Shown: positions 1 through 8,602, counted from the first letter of the stretch. The stretch: DNA of 15,617 bases from Calditrichota bacterium (GCA_024278715.1 JAJRSN010000358.1:1-15617), one strand, 5' to 3'. A program made the numbers and translations. The notes: generated by a model from the sequence alone, not told the origin.

Positions 1-2
1 AT

Positions 3-44
3 CGTCAGGAACTGGATTTAATCAAATCAAAAATCAATAATTAG
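3..44 (+). CDS. Possible C-terminal tail of an upstream gene (partial)
   Basis: One frame is open from the left edge of the window to a TAG at 42-44 and reads RQELDLIKSKINN. This looks like a charged, helical protein C-terminus. The other two forward frames also close within this short stretch, so the reading frame cannot be proven. If real, the gene ends 12 nt before the mfd start and would probably be co-transcribed with it. Too little is present to name a family. Confidence 0.3.
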   Translation, partial: RQELDLIKSKINN

Positions 45-56
45 TATTTCTCTGCA

Positions 57-3000
57 ATGGAGTGGATTAAAAAACACATTTATCGTCTGGATGAATTAAA
101 TAAACTTCCGGAATTACTCAAAAAAACAAATGCCGTGCAATTAACGGGAATAGCGGGATCATTCCGCTCATTTGTCAGTGAATATATTTTTAAACATGTC
201 CGGCAGCCGGTGCTTTATGTGGCGAGCGATATGGACTCGGCGGAAAAATTACGCGATGATTTCGAGATGATCGCTTCCTCCGAAGAGCTGGTATTTTTAC
301 CTCCTTTGCTTTTTGAACCTTACGATCATGTTGAACCCAACCCCAGTTTGCTGCGCTTGCGCATCGAATCGACTCAAAAACTCATTGAAAAAGATGTGTG
401 GTTCGGGGTAACAACTCCTCAGGGGTTAATGGAAGCTTTGCCTAATCCCGAAGATTTTGTGGATTTTCAACTCTATTTGAAAAAAGGGATGACCGTTCCC
501 TTTGATAAATTGGTTCCTCAGCTTCACGCCATCGGATTGTCTCGCGTGGAAATAGTGGAAAGCGTGGGCGAATTCAGCGTCCGCGGCGGCATTATTGATA
601 TTTACATCTGGAATTATGACGATCCGCTGCGCCTTGAATTTTTCGGCAATGAAATTGAATCCATCCGTTTTTTTGACGTGATTTCTCAACGCTCTTTTAA
701 GGAAGCCGACGAAATCATTCTGCTGCCTAATTTGCAATCAAGGGAACATCTGACTTTAATCGATCAGATATTTCCCGAAAACACAATCTTATTCTTTGAA
801 GATCTCGGTTTAGCCCTGAGCGCCGCAGAACAGTTCTTTAATAAAGCGATTATCGCCTTTCAGGAGCAGTCAGCCTCCGGAATTGATGTTGCCGAACCCG
901 AACAGACTTACCTGCCGCCCGATCGTTTTAAGTCGTTGCTGAAACGTTTCCAGTTTATTAAAAGCGATCTTGTGCGCGATTCAAAATTAAAACAACTCAA
1001 TTTCAGAACCCGACCCCATCCCGATTTCAACGGCAGCGTGAAACTCTTTTTGAATTATCTTAAAAAAAGGACGGAATTTCACACTGACCGCTTGATCATT
1101 ATTCAGGCTAATAACGAAGATCAAAAAGAGCGCCTTCAGGAAATTATTGAAGAGGAGGGCATTGAATTTCACGGTAAGTTTTATATCGGCACCCTGCACA
1201 ACGGTTTTGTGATCGAAGATTTGGGAATAGAGCTGCTTACCGATCATGAAATTTTTAACCGTTATAAACGGAAAAAAGCCTACAGGCGATTTAAAAGCGG
1301 CGAGTATTTAAGACAGTTAAGCGGATTGAATCTTTATGATTACGTAGTGCACGTGGACTATGGAATCGGGCAATATCTCGGGATGGAGACCCTGAGCTAC
1401 GGCAGCGTGAAGAAAGAGTGCATTAAAATCGGTTATCGCGACGGCGACTACCTTTATGTGACCGTGGATCGTTTGAATCGTGTTCAAAAGTACAGCTCGG
1501 AGCAGGGAGCGCCGCCAAAACTTACAAAATTGGGCTCCACGGAATGGGAACGCGTAAAAAAGAAAACCAAAGAATCGATTCAAAAGATCGCCGCCGAATT
1601 AATACAAATTTACGCGGCGCGCAAAGCCCAGGGCGGATACAAATTTTCTCCCGATAATTATCTTTTAAAAGAATTAGAGGCTTCGTTCCCTTACGAAGAG
1701 ACGCCCGATCAGCTAAAGTCGATTCAGGAAGTAAAAGCTGATATGGAAAATGACGAGCCCATGGATCGTTTGTTGTGCGGAGACGTGGGCTTCGGTAAAA
1801 CGGAAGTCGCCATTCGGGCGGCGTTTAAAGCCATTCTGGACGGCAAGCAGGTCGCCATGTTAGTCCCGACCACTATTCTGGCTTTTCAGCATTACCAAAC
1901 ATTTAAAGAACGATGTAAAGAACTGCCCCTCACTATTGAAATGTTAACCCGATTTCGGACATCCTCCCAACAAAAGAAAATTCTTGCCGAGTTAGCGGAA
2001 GGAAAAATTGATCTTGTAATCGGTACCCATCGGTTATTATCCGATGACGTTCGCTTTAAAGACCTCGGGCTGTTGATCGTTGACGAAGAACAGCGTTTCG
2101 GAGTTCGTCAAAAAGAAAAGTTGAAAAAATTCCGTCTTTCGGTGGATGTGCTTTCCATGACGGCGACACCCATCCCAAGGACCCTGCACATTGCTCTGAT
2201 GGGCGCCAGGGATCTTTCGAATATCGATACGCCGCCGAGTAATCGTTTGCCCGTACACACCGAAATCATTCACTGGAACGACCGTCAATTACGGAACATT
2301 ATCTTAAAAGAGATACGCCGCGGCGGTCAGGTTTTTTTTGTTCACAATCGTGTAGAAACCATAAACGCCGTTAAAGAAACGCTCAGCCAAATAGCGCCCG
2401 AAGCCCGAATAGCCGTGGGACACGGACAATTGCCGGAAAAACAACTGGAAAAAGTAATGTTGCAATTTATGCGCAAAGAATACGATGTGCTTTTGGCGAC
2501 CATGATTATCGAAAATGGGCTGGACATCCCGAATGTGAATACGATTATCATCAACAGGGCGGATAAATTCGGACTGGCGCAATTGTACCAGTTACGCGGA
2601 CGAGTGGGGAGATCGAGCGAACAGGCTTACGCTTATTTGCTTGTTCCGCCGATGGAAAGATTAAGCTCGCTGGCGAGAAAACGTCTTCGCGCCATCATGG
2701 ATTTTACCGACCTTGGCAGCGGATACAAGGTGGCTTTAAGAGACCTTGAATTGCGCGGCGCCGGAAATTTGTTGGGCAAAGAACAAAGCGGTTTTGTGCA
2801 AAGCGTGGGCTTTGAAATGTATTGCAGAATTTTGGACGAAGCCGTGCACGAAATGCGAAGAGGAGTTTCCGTCTCCGCACCGGGGATGGAAGAAATTAAA
2901 CCCGAAGCGCGCCCCACAGACCCCAAATTAGACGTGAATTTCGATTTGTTAATTCCGTCGCAGTATATTCCGTCCGAATTGGAACGAATATCAATCTATC

Positions 3001-3377
3001 ATCGTTTGGTTAACTTCACCGGCGTGGAACAGATTGCGCAGCTAAAACTGGAGTTAAAAGACCGCTTCGGCGAATTTCCCCCGGAAGTGGAGTTGTTTTT
3101 ACAGGCTATCGAAATAAAAATTCTGGCGGGAAAACTTTTTGCGGAACGGATTATTATTAACGACAGTAAAATAAAACTTATTTTCGGGAAGAGCGCGGAA
3201 GAGGAAGAAAGATTCTTTTCCGAATATTTCCCGAAAATGATGAATCAAAAAATAGCGGCTGTACGTTTTTTAAATCAAAAAGAATTAGGCGCGGAATTTG
3301 AAATTAAAGGTAAAGATATAAAAGAGCGAATGCTGTTTGCCGGAAATTTATTGCATCACATCGTCGATAAGGCTTAA
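57..3377 (+). CDS. mfd: Transcription-repair coupling factor Mfd
   Basis: Mfd is the ATP-driven DNA translocase that pushes stalled RNA polymerase off lesions and recruits the UvrA/UvrB excision machinery in the cytoplasm. The 1106-aa length is normal for the family. Residues 1-220 form the UvrB-like N-terminal module, with a degenerate P-loop (TGIAGSFRS) as in other Mfd proteins. Residues about 427-500 are the RNA-polymerase-interacting (CarD-like) domain, beginning YDYVVHVDYGIGQYLG. The RecG-like motor follows: Walker A GDVGFGKT at 575-582, DEEQ at 676-679, TATPIPRT at 702-709 and motif VI QLRGRVGR at 845-852. The TRCF C-terminal domain covers roughly 957-1100. The ATG at 57 has no clear Shine-Dalgarno sequence, but the N-terminus aligns with the expected fold. 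The parvulin operon follows after 37 nt. Confidence 0.97.
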   Translation: MEWIKKHIYRLDELNKLPELLKKTNAVQLTGIAGSFRSFVSEYIFKHVRQPVLYVASDMDSAEKLRDDFEMIASSEELVFLPPLLFEPYDHVEPNPSLLRLRIESTQKLIEKDVWFGVTTPQGLMEALPNPEDFVDFQLYLKKGMTVPFDKLVPQLHAIGLSRVEIVESVGEFSVRGGIIDIYIWNYDDPLRLEFFGNEIESIRFFDVISQRSFKEADEIILLPNLQSREHLTLIDQIFPENTILFFEDLGLALSAAEQFFNKAIIAFQEQSASGIDVAEPEQTYLPPDRFKSLLKRFQFIKSDLVRDSKLKQLNFRTRPHPDFNGSVKLFLNYLKKRTEFHTDRLIIIQANNEDQKERLQEIIEEEGIEFHGKFYIGTLHNGFVIEDLGIELLTDHEIFNRYKRKKAYRRFKSGEYLRQLSGLNLYDYVVHVDYGIGQYLGMETLSYGSVKKECIKIGYRDGDYLYVTVDRLNRVQKYSSEQGAPPKLTKLGSTEWERVKKKTKESIQKIAAELIQIYAARKAQGGYKFSPDNYLLKELEASFPYEETPDQLKSIQEVKADMENDEPMDRLLCGDVGFGKTEVAIRAAFKAILDGKQVAMLVPTTILAFQHYQTFKERCKELPLTIEMLTRFRTSSQQKKILAELAEGKIDLVIGTHRLLSDDVRFKDLGLLIVDEEQRFGVRQKEKLKKFRLSVDVLSMTATPIPRTLHIALMGARDLSNIDTPPSNRLPVHTEIIHWNDRQLRNIILKEIRRGGQVFFVHNRVETINAVKETLSQIAPEARIAVGHGQLPEKQLEKVMLQFMRKEYDVLLATMIIENGLDIPNVNTIIINRADKFGLAQLYQLRGRVGRSSEQAYAYLLVPPMERLSSLARKRLRAIMDFTDLGSGYKVALRDLELRGAGNLLGKEQSGFVQSVGFEMYCRILDEAVHEMRRGVSVSAPGMEEIKPEARPTDPKLDVNFDLLIPSQYIPSELERISIYHRLVNFTGVEQIAQLKLELKDRFGEFPPEVELFLQAIEIKILAGKLFAERIIINDSKIKLIFGKSAEEEERFFSEYFPKMMNQKIAAVRFLNQKELGAEFEIKGKDIKERMLFAGNLLHHIVDKA

Positions 3378-3403
3378 ATTACTTTAATAATTTTTAAAAC
3401 ATC

Positions 3404-3410
3404 GAGGAGG
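3404..3410 (+). promoter_or_regulatory. Strong ribosome binding site of the first parvulin gene
   Basis: GAGGAGG lies 4 nt before the ATG at 3415. It is the best Shine-Dalgarno match in the window. It fixes the start of the 570-aa foldase and shows that this gene is initiated independently of mfd, which ends at 3377. Confidence 0.75.
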
Positions 3411-3414
3411 CGTT

Positions 3415-5127
3415 ATGAAAAAGTTGTTAGCCATTTTTACTCTGATAATAATCGGCTATTTGACGTATAGCTGCGGACTATCCGAAGACACGGTCGCAAA
3501 AGTCGGGAAAAAGACCATCACACTTGATGATTATAAATTCGTCTTACAAAGACGTTTTCCCCAAAAACCGTTTGCAAAAATCGATTCTTCCCAGAGAATG
3601 TCCATTCTTAATTATATGATTAAAAAATATTTACAGGCAAACGCCGCTATAGACTTAAAACTCGACACCACCCGCATATATCAAACCGAACTCGCGGAAT
3701 ACAGAGCGCGGCTTATCGGCAATAAATATTTTGAACGCGTAATCGTTGACAAGATGATTTCCGAAGATCAGTTAAGAAAAAATTTTGAACAGCAGCGGGA
3801 AGAGGTCAAAGCAAGGCACATTTTAATTTCTTACAAAGGCGCAAGAGGCAGCAAATCAGATCGAACCAAAGAAGAAGCCTTAAAATTAGCGCAGAAAATT
3901 GCCAAAGAAGCAAAAACGGGAAAACTGAGCTTTAACTATTTAGCCGAAAAATATTCCGACGATCCTTCGGCAAAAACCAACAAGGGCGATCTCGGATACT
4001 TTACCTGGGGGCAAATGGTCGATCCGTTTCAGAAAGTCGCTTTCGCCCTAAAACCCGGTCAAATTTCCGAGCCCGTCGAAACCGTTTACGGCTACCATAT
4101 CATTAAAGTGGAAGACCACCGCAAAAATCCGTTTTTCGACGAAAATAATTATGAACAGCAGAAGATGGAGATTAAACGAAATTTGTACTTTGCCAAACAG
4201 GATTCCGGCAGAAAGCTGTGGGAAGAGCATAAAAAGGAGCTTAAGAAAAAATACGCAGCCACGATTCTTAATGAAAATGTCGAAAAAGTCGCAAATATCG
4301 CCAAAGAAAAACAGAATAGCGGCTATTACAAACCAAAAAATTATTCGGACAAAGAAAAAAATATCGTGCTCGCCACCTGGAACAACGGTAAACTAATATT
4401 GGATGATTTGTTCTTACTGTACGGCGGAAGACGGTTCTCATTTATCCGGAAACGCTTGACCGATGCAAAGAAATTCGAGAAGGTTGTCGATCAGGTTCTG
4501 CTTCAAAAATTAGTCGAGCAAGAAGCCAGACGCCTGGGAATTTTCGATGAATTCGAGGTGAGAACCGATTTGAAAGATTTTCAGATCCAAAAATTATCCG
4601 CCCTGGCGTTAAGAAAAGAGGTAAAAGAAAAAGTTAAGCCGACAAAAGAAGAAGTAAAAAAATATTACGAAGAACATCAAAAAGAATTCGTAAAACCGGC
4701 GGAAATAGAGATCTGGGAAATTTACGTTAAAGATAAGAATAAAGCGGAAAAAGTGCTTGCCCTGGCTAAAAGAGGCTATAATTTTGAAAGATTAGCCGAA
4801 AAATATACCGAGGATAAATATTACCAGAAAAAGAAAGGCTATATCGGATTTAAATCAAAAAATCGCCGTGGAGCAGTTTCCAAAAAAGCGTTTGAAATCG
4901 GTGAAAACCAAATTGGCGGTCCGATTAAATATCGTACGGGATATGTTGTTATTAAAACGGGCAAGATGCATCCCGAAACCATACGCAGCTTTGAAGAGGC
5001 TTACAATCAGGCTAAAGCCAAATTGCGCAACAAGCAGTTAAAAGACCGCAGAGAGCAGTGGGAACAAGAACTTAAAGACCGCTACTCCGTTAAAATCAAT
5101 TACAAAATTGTGGAAAATTTACAATGA
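3415..5127 (+). CDS. Parvulin-type peptidyl-prolyl isomerase lipoprotein with two parvulin modules, the second degenerate
   Basis: Predicted periplasmic foldase of the SurA/PrsA class, which catalyses cis-trans isomerisation of Xaa-Pro bonds in exported proteins. The N-terminus has a hydrophobic signal segment (residues 4-19) ending TYSC, so Cys20 is a likely lipid-modified residue. A SurA_N-like helical region follows (25-130). The first parvulin domain spans about 132-234, with RHILIS (His135), GDLGYF at 191-196 and GYH at 226-228. After a long charged helical linker (240-420), a second parvulin-like fold spans about 428-516. It has KGYIGF and GYVVIK, but the positions of both conserved histidines are occupied by other residues. 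It is therefore probably a substrate-binding or structural domain. At 570 aa the protein is longer than typical SurA. The stop overlaps the next start by 4 nt (ATGA). Confidence 0.88.
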   Translation: MKKLLAIFTLIIIGYLTYSCGLSEDTVAKVGKKTITLDDYKFVLQRRFPQKPFAKIDSSQRMSILNYMIKKYLQANAAIDLKLDTTRIYQTELAEYRARLIGNKYFERVIVDKMISEDQLRKNFEQQREEVKARHILISYKGARGSKSDRTKEEALKLAQKIAKEAKTGKLSFNYLAEKYSDDPSAKTNKGDLGYFTWGQMVDPFQKVAFALKPGQISEPVETVYGYHIIKVEDHRKNPFFDENNYEQQKMEIKRNLYFAKQDSGRKLWEEHKKELKKKYAATILNENVEKVANIAKEKQNSGYYKPKNYSDKEKNIVLATWNNGKLILDDLFLLYGGRRFSFIRKRLTDAKKFEKVVDQVLLQKLVEQEARRLGIFDEFEVRTDLKDFQIQKLSALALRKEVKEKVKPTKEEVKKYYEEHQKEFVKPAEIEIWEIYVKDKNKAEKVLALAKRGYNFERLAEKYTEDKYYQKKKGYIGFKSKNRRGAVSKKAFEIGENQIGGPIKYRTGYVVIKTGKMHPETIRSFEEAYNQAKAKLRNKQLKDRREQWEQELKDRYSVKINYKIVENLQ

Positions 5128-5975
5128 AAAGGATTCGATTCAATTCGATCTTTAAAACTTCGGTAATTGCCGTCTTTCTGGTTTTAATTGTTTTTTCCTG
5201 TCGCGGTAAAGAAAAACTTCCCGAAGATTTGGTGGCGCAGGTTAACGATCGTTACCTGCGCTTAAAACAGGTGGAACAAAGCGTGCCGGACGGTCTTTCC
5301 AAGGATCTTGCGCTGTCTCTTAAAAAAAATATTATATCGCGCTGGGTCGAAAACGAAGCGCTTTACCAATTGGCGACCGAAGAAGGCGTTGAATTGAACG
5401 ACTATGAAAAATTCCTGGTTAACGAATACCGTAAGTCTTTGATTATTCAGGCATATCTGGATCAGAAGCTTAACAAGAATTATACGATCTCTCAAAATGA
5501 AATAGAAAATTATTACAAAGATCATCAGGATGAATTTCGCCGCGAAGAAGACGAAGTTCACATTATCCACATCTTTATGGATCAGTATGATCCGGCGATT
5601 ATTAAAGAGATTAAAAATGCGGATGATTTAATGACGATCGTTAAAAAATATTATTTTGACGAGAAATCAAACATTGAACAGCCCAACGGAGATCTTGGCT
5701 ATGTTGCGCTGTCGCAGCTACCCGAAAAATTAGCCAAAGCACTGCGAAGAATGAAAACAGGAACCATTTCCCGACCTATCAAAACCAAAGAAGGCTATCA
5801 TTTTTTTCAATTAATTGACAGGCAAAAAAAGGGCTCGGTTCGTAGTCTGGAGCTGGTGCGCGACGAAATTATGTTCAGGCTTAAAAAAAGGCAGAGAGAT
5901 AAAGAATACGCCGATTTGGTCCGCCAGGCAAAACAGAACGTTCAGATTCAGACTTACCTAAGTAAAATTCAATAA
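5124..5975 (+). CDS. Parvulin-type peptidyl-prolyl isomerase lipoprotein, single domain
   Basis: A 283-aa predicted periplasmic foldase. The signal segment (residues 10-25) ends VFSC, giving a candidate lipid-modified Cys26. Residues 30-140 resemble the helical SurA/PrsA N-terminal chaperone region. A single parvulin domain spans about 142-234, with HIIHIF (His149 as the candidate catalytic histidine), GDLGYV at 189-194 and GYHFF from 224. A basic helical tail closes the protein. The ATG overlaps the stop of the preceding foldase (ATGA at 5124-5127). No good Shine-Dalgarno sequence is present, which points to translational coupling. The domain insert between the first strand and GDLGY is shorter than usual. 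Whether it is catalytically active cannot be judged from sequence alone. Confidence 0.87.
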   Translation: MKRIRFNSIFKTSVIAVFLVLIVFSCRGKEKLPEDLVAQVNDRYLRLKQVEQSVPDGLSKDLALSLKKNIISRWVENEALYQLATEEGVELNDYEKFLVNEYRKSLIIQAYLDQKLNKNYTISQNEIENYYKDHQDEFRREEDEVHIIHIFMDQYDPAIIKEIKNADDLMTIVKKYYFDEKSNIEQPNGDLGYVALSQLPEKLAKALRRMKTGTISRPIKTKEGYHFFQLIDRQKKGSVRSLELVRDEIMFRLKKRQRDKEYADLVRQAKQNVQIQTYLSKIQ

Positions 5976-5976
5976 C

Positions 5977-5980
5977 AAGG
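5977..5980 (+). promoter_or_regulatory. Ribosome binding site that decides the surA start
   Basis: AAGG lies 9 nt before the ATG at 5990 and immediately abuts an in-frame TTG at 5981. A ribosome could not use TTG 5981 with this site, so ATG 5990 is the better start. That start also puts the MKK of the signal peptide at the N-terminus. Confidence 0.5.
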
Positions 5981-5989
5981 TTGATATTT

Positions 5990-7270
5990 ATGAAAAAAAT
6001 ACATTTAATGGTATTCATTCTCCTGATAGGAATCGGTTATTCCGGCGCGCAACAATTGGTGGAAGGAATTGCCGCGATAGTGGGCAAAGAGATAATACTC
6101 AAATCAGAAATCGATCAATTCGTGCAAAATTATCTTATTCAGAACCGTTTGAATATTCCGCCCGGTTCGGAGCAGTATAACACTTTGCGGAAAAAGATGC
6201 TGGAAGGTATGATTGAACAAAAAGTTTTGTTAGCCAAAGCCGAAGCCGACACGGTAACAGTCGATGACCAGATGTTGGACCAAAGAGTTGACGAACGCCT
6301 GAAATACATGATAGAGCAGGTGGGCTCGCAGGACAAACTGGAAGAAATTTTCGGAAGCCCGATTAGTCAGATTCGCAAGGATACCCGAAAATTAATCAAA
6401 GAACAGTTGCTTGTGGAACAGGTTCGCGCGGCAAAATTCCGGGATGTAAAAGTCTCCCGCCGCGAAGTGGAAGAATTTTACAAGATGTTCAAAGATAGCC
6501 TGCCTTCCCGCCCCGCCACGGTTGACATCAGCCATATTTTGAAAACAGTCAAGCCGTCGGAAGAGGCTCAAATAAAAGCCTATCGAAAAGCCGAGGTAAT
6601 TCTTGAAAAATTGAAAAAAGGCGAGGACTTTCAGAAATTAGCCAAATTGTATTCCGAAGACCCCGCTTCGGCAAAACGGGGCGGCGATCTGGGATTTACT
6701 CAGCGCGGCGATTTGGTACCGGAATACGAAACAGTAGCCTTTAATTTAAAAGACGGAGAAATTTCAGATATTGTTCAGACAAAATTCGGTTTTCATATTA
6801 TTCAGTTGATTGAAAGACGAGGCGAAAGAATTCATACGCGCCACATTTTAATACGCGTGCAGCCGACGGAAGAAGACGAAAAGCGCGTTGTCCGGGAATT
6901 AAAGGAAATTCGTCAGAAAATATTGGACGGAGCGGATTTCGGAGAGATGGCTCTAAAATATTCGGACGACCAAAATGTAAAAAAAGACAAGGGACATTTA
7001 GGAACTTTCGAAGTGGATAAACTGCAAATTCCGGCATTCAGGTCTGTAGTAGCCAAATTAAAACCGGGAGAAATCAGCGAACCCTTTAAAACCGAATACG
7101 GTTATCACATTGTCCGCCTGAACGCCAGAGAACCAGCGAGAATATTGACTCTCGAAAATGATTGGGAACAGATCGAACAAATGGCGCTAAACTTTAAGAT
7201 GCAAAAAGAATATCAAAAATGGCTGCAAGAGTTAAAACAACATATCTATATTAAAATAAATGAATCATAA
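5990..7270 (+). CDS. surA: SurA-like periplasmic chaperone/peptidyl-prolyl isomerase
   Basis: Predicted periplasmic chaperone that escorts unfolded outer-membrane proteins to the BAM complex and isomerises prolines. From ATG 5990 the protein has 426 aa, close to typical SurA. Residues 1-20 are a signal peptide with a likely SPI cut after YSGA. The SurA_N chaperone domain starts LVEGIAAIVGKEIILKSEID (23-42) and runs to about 165. Parvulin domain 1 spans about 178-277 (SHILK with His182, GGDLGF, GFHII from 267). Domain 2 spans about 281-378 (RHILI with His285, KGHLGTF, GYHIV from 371). The C-terminal helix (390-420) fits the SurA core fold. In-frame TTG 5981 would add three residues but lacks a usable ribosome site. 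Third of three consecutive foldase genes, 14 nt after the previous stop. The symbol rests on architecture; this could be a paralogue. Confidence 0.9.
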   Translation: MKKIHLMVFILLIGIGYSGAQQLVEGIAAIVGKEIILKSEIDQFVQNYLIQNRLNIPPGSEQYNTLRKKMLEGMIEQKVLLAKAEADTVTVDDQMLDQRVDERLKYMIEQVGSQDKLEEIFGSPISQIRKDTRKLIKEQLLVEQVRAAKFRDVKVSRREVEEFYKMFKDSLPSRPATVDISHILKTVKPSEEAQIKAYRKAEVILEKLKKGEDFQKLAKLYSEDPASAKRGGDLGFTQRGDLVPEYETVAFNLKDGEISDIVQTKFGFHIIQLIERRGERIHTRHILIRVQPTEEDEKRVVRELKEIRQKILDGADFGEMALKYSDDQNVKKDKGHLGTFEVDKLQIPAFRSVVAKLKPGEISEPFKTEYGYHIVRLNAREPARILTLENDWEQIEQMALNFKMQKEYQKWLQELKQHIYIKINES

Positions 7271-7272
7271 GA

Positions 7273-8583
7273 ATGGCTCATTTAATTGTTTTTGAACCTT
7301 CCGCGGAGCGGGAGGTTCTTTTACTGGAACAATTGCGATTGGCGCAAACCGATCTTAAAATTTTCAAAGAGCTCGGCTCTTTGCAAAATCAGCTTGACGG
7401 AAGACAGACTCAAATTGTCGTTATAGATTTGGATCATCTGGAAACTGACGCGGAAAAATTTATCGAGGAATTTAAGCTAAACTATCCGAACACGTTTTTA
7501 TTGGGCGTTACTACACAACCCGAAGAAGAAATCTGGCAATTAAGCGTTAGAACGCAAACGTTTATCGTTCCCCTAAACCGATCGTTGATTCACGATTTGC
7601 CTACGCTGATTAAACATTGCATTAAAAGCCGAGAGCGGAAGGAATCGCCGGAAAAGGCGTCGGAAATTGCCTTTATCGGTCAGGATCCTTCCATAAACAA
7701 GATTTTAAACCAGGCGGACTTAATAGCCAATACAAATGTTCATGTTCTGATTACCGGTGAAACGGGAAGCGGTAAGACAATTCTTGCCAAACTCATTCAC
7801 GAAAAATCAACAAGGCGCAATTTGCCCTTTATTCACTTAAACTGCGCCGCTATTCCCGAGCAACTGTTAGAAGCCGAGCTTTTCGGGTTCAGGAAAGGTT
7901 CGTTTACGGGCGCCGTAAAGGATACGCCGGGAAAATTTAAAGCAGCGGCAAAGGGCACAATTTTCTTGGACGAAATCGGTGAAATGCCAGTGCATCTTCA
8001 GGCGAAATTACTAAAGGTTCTTGACGAAGGGCAGTATTATCCCATCGGATCCGTACAAACGGAAGAAGTGCACGCCAGAATTATCGCGGCGACTAACAAG
8101 GATATCTGGGATGAAATCGCGCGCAAACGGTTTCGGATGGATCTTTATTACCGTTTGAATTCTTTTGAAATCCATATACCGGCTTTAAAAGAAAGAATTC
8201 AGGATATCCCCTTGCTTTTTAATTATTATATTGATAACTATATTAAAAAATACGGAACGCCAAAACCGGAGGTTCAACCGGCGGTATATGAAATTTTAAA
8301 AAATTATTCCTGGCCCGGAAATATCCGCGAGCTGCAGAACCTGGTGGAAACTCTGATGTACATGAAACCGGAAACAATTACCCTGGATATGATGCCGCAA
8401 AAAATGTTCGATAGTTTTGCCGCCAATCTTGTGAAATCCGGAGAAGACTTTCGATCTCTGGAAGAGATCAAAAAAGATTATGCTTATTATATTTGGCAAT
8501 TAGCGGGTAGAAATAAATCTAAAGCCGCTAAAATACTGGGAGTTGATATAAAAACTTTCAGAAAATTATTAAATGAGGTTTAA
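7273..8583 (+). CDS. Sigma-54-dependent transcriptional activator (NtrC family) with degenerate receiver
   Basis: A 436-aa bacterial enhancer-binding protein: an AAA+ ATPase that remodels sigma-54 RNA polymerase at -24/-12 promoters. Residues 1-115 resemble a response-regulator receiver. IVVIDLD keeps a possible phospho-acceptor (Asp52 or Asp54), but the N-terminal acidic pair is reduced to FEPS and the conserved lysine near residue 100 is absent, so ordinary phosphorylation control is doubtful. The AAA+ domain (133-360) has Walker A GETGSGKT at 162-169, the sigma-54 contact loop as GSFTGA at 209-214 (usual form GAFTGA), Walker B GTIFLDEIGEMP at 228-239, RMDLYYRLN at 288-296 and WPGNIRELQN at 347-356. 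A Fis-type helix-turn-helix ends the protein (SKAAKILGVDIKTFRKLL, 416-433). The ATG is 2 nt after surA and lacks a Shine-Dalgarno sequence, suggesting coupling. No sigma-54 promoter was found here, so its targets are unknown. Confidence 0.93.
   Translation: MAHLIVFEPSAEREVLLLEQLRLAQTDLKIFKELGSLQNQLDGRQTQIVVIDLDHLETDAEKFIEEFKLNYPNTFLLGVTTQPEEEIWQLSVRTQTFIVPLNRSLIHDLPTLIKHCIKSRERKESPEKASEIAFIGQDPSINKILNQADLIANTNVHVLITGETGSGKTILAKLIHEKSTRRNLPFIHLNCAAIPEQLLEAELFGFRKGSFTGAVKDTPGKFKAAAKGTIFLDEIGEMPVHLQAKLLKVLDEGQYYPIGSVQTEEVHARIIAATNKDIWDEIARKRFRMDLYYRLNSFEIHIPALKERIQDIPLLFNYYIDNYIKKYGTPKPEVQPAVYEILKNYSWPGNIRELQNLVETLMYMKPETITLDMMPQKMFDSFAANLVKSGEDFRSLEEIKKDYAYYIWQLAGRNKSKAAKILGVDIKTFRKLLNEV
7294..7322 (+). 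terminator. Terminator-like hairpin inside the start of the sigma-54 activator gene
   Basis: GAACCTTCCGC (7294-7304) and GCGGGAGGTTC (7308-7318) form an 11-bp stem, including one U-G wobble (7300 with 7312), around a GGA loop. TTTT follows at 7319-7322. On the + strand this has the shape of an intrinsic terminator with a short U-tract. It lies within codons 8-17 of the activator gene, 24 nt past surA. Translating ribosomes would melt it, so it could act as an attenuator or reduce untranslated readthrough from the foldase operon. It may also be a coincidence of coding sequence. Confidence 0.4.
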
Positions 8584-8592
8584 TCATTTTAT

Positions 8593-8596
8593 GGAG
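8593..8596 (+). promoter_or_regulatory. Ribosome binding site that decides the start of the GAF/GGDEF-like gene
   Basis: GGAG lies 6 nt before ATG 8603. Two upstream in-frame ATGs exist: 8573 has no purine-rich site, and 8591 has only GAGG 12 nt away. Spacing therefore favours 8603. Confidence 0.4.
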
Positions 8597-8602
8597 CTTG
8601 GT

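Noticed and set aside
987..1247. Open frames on the minus strand within mfd and other genes
   Set aside because: They overlap strongly supported + strand genes, have no recognisable domains or ribosome sites, and read as low-complexity shadows.
5981..5989. Upstream TTG start for the SurA-like protein
   Set aside because: It directly abuts the AAGG ribosome site with no spacer and would only add three residues before a typical MKK signal-peptide start at 5990.
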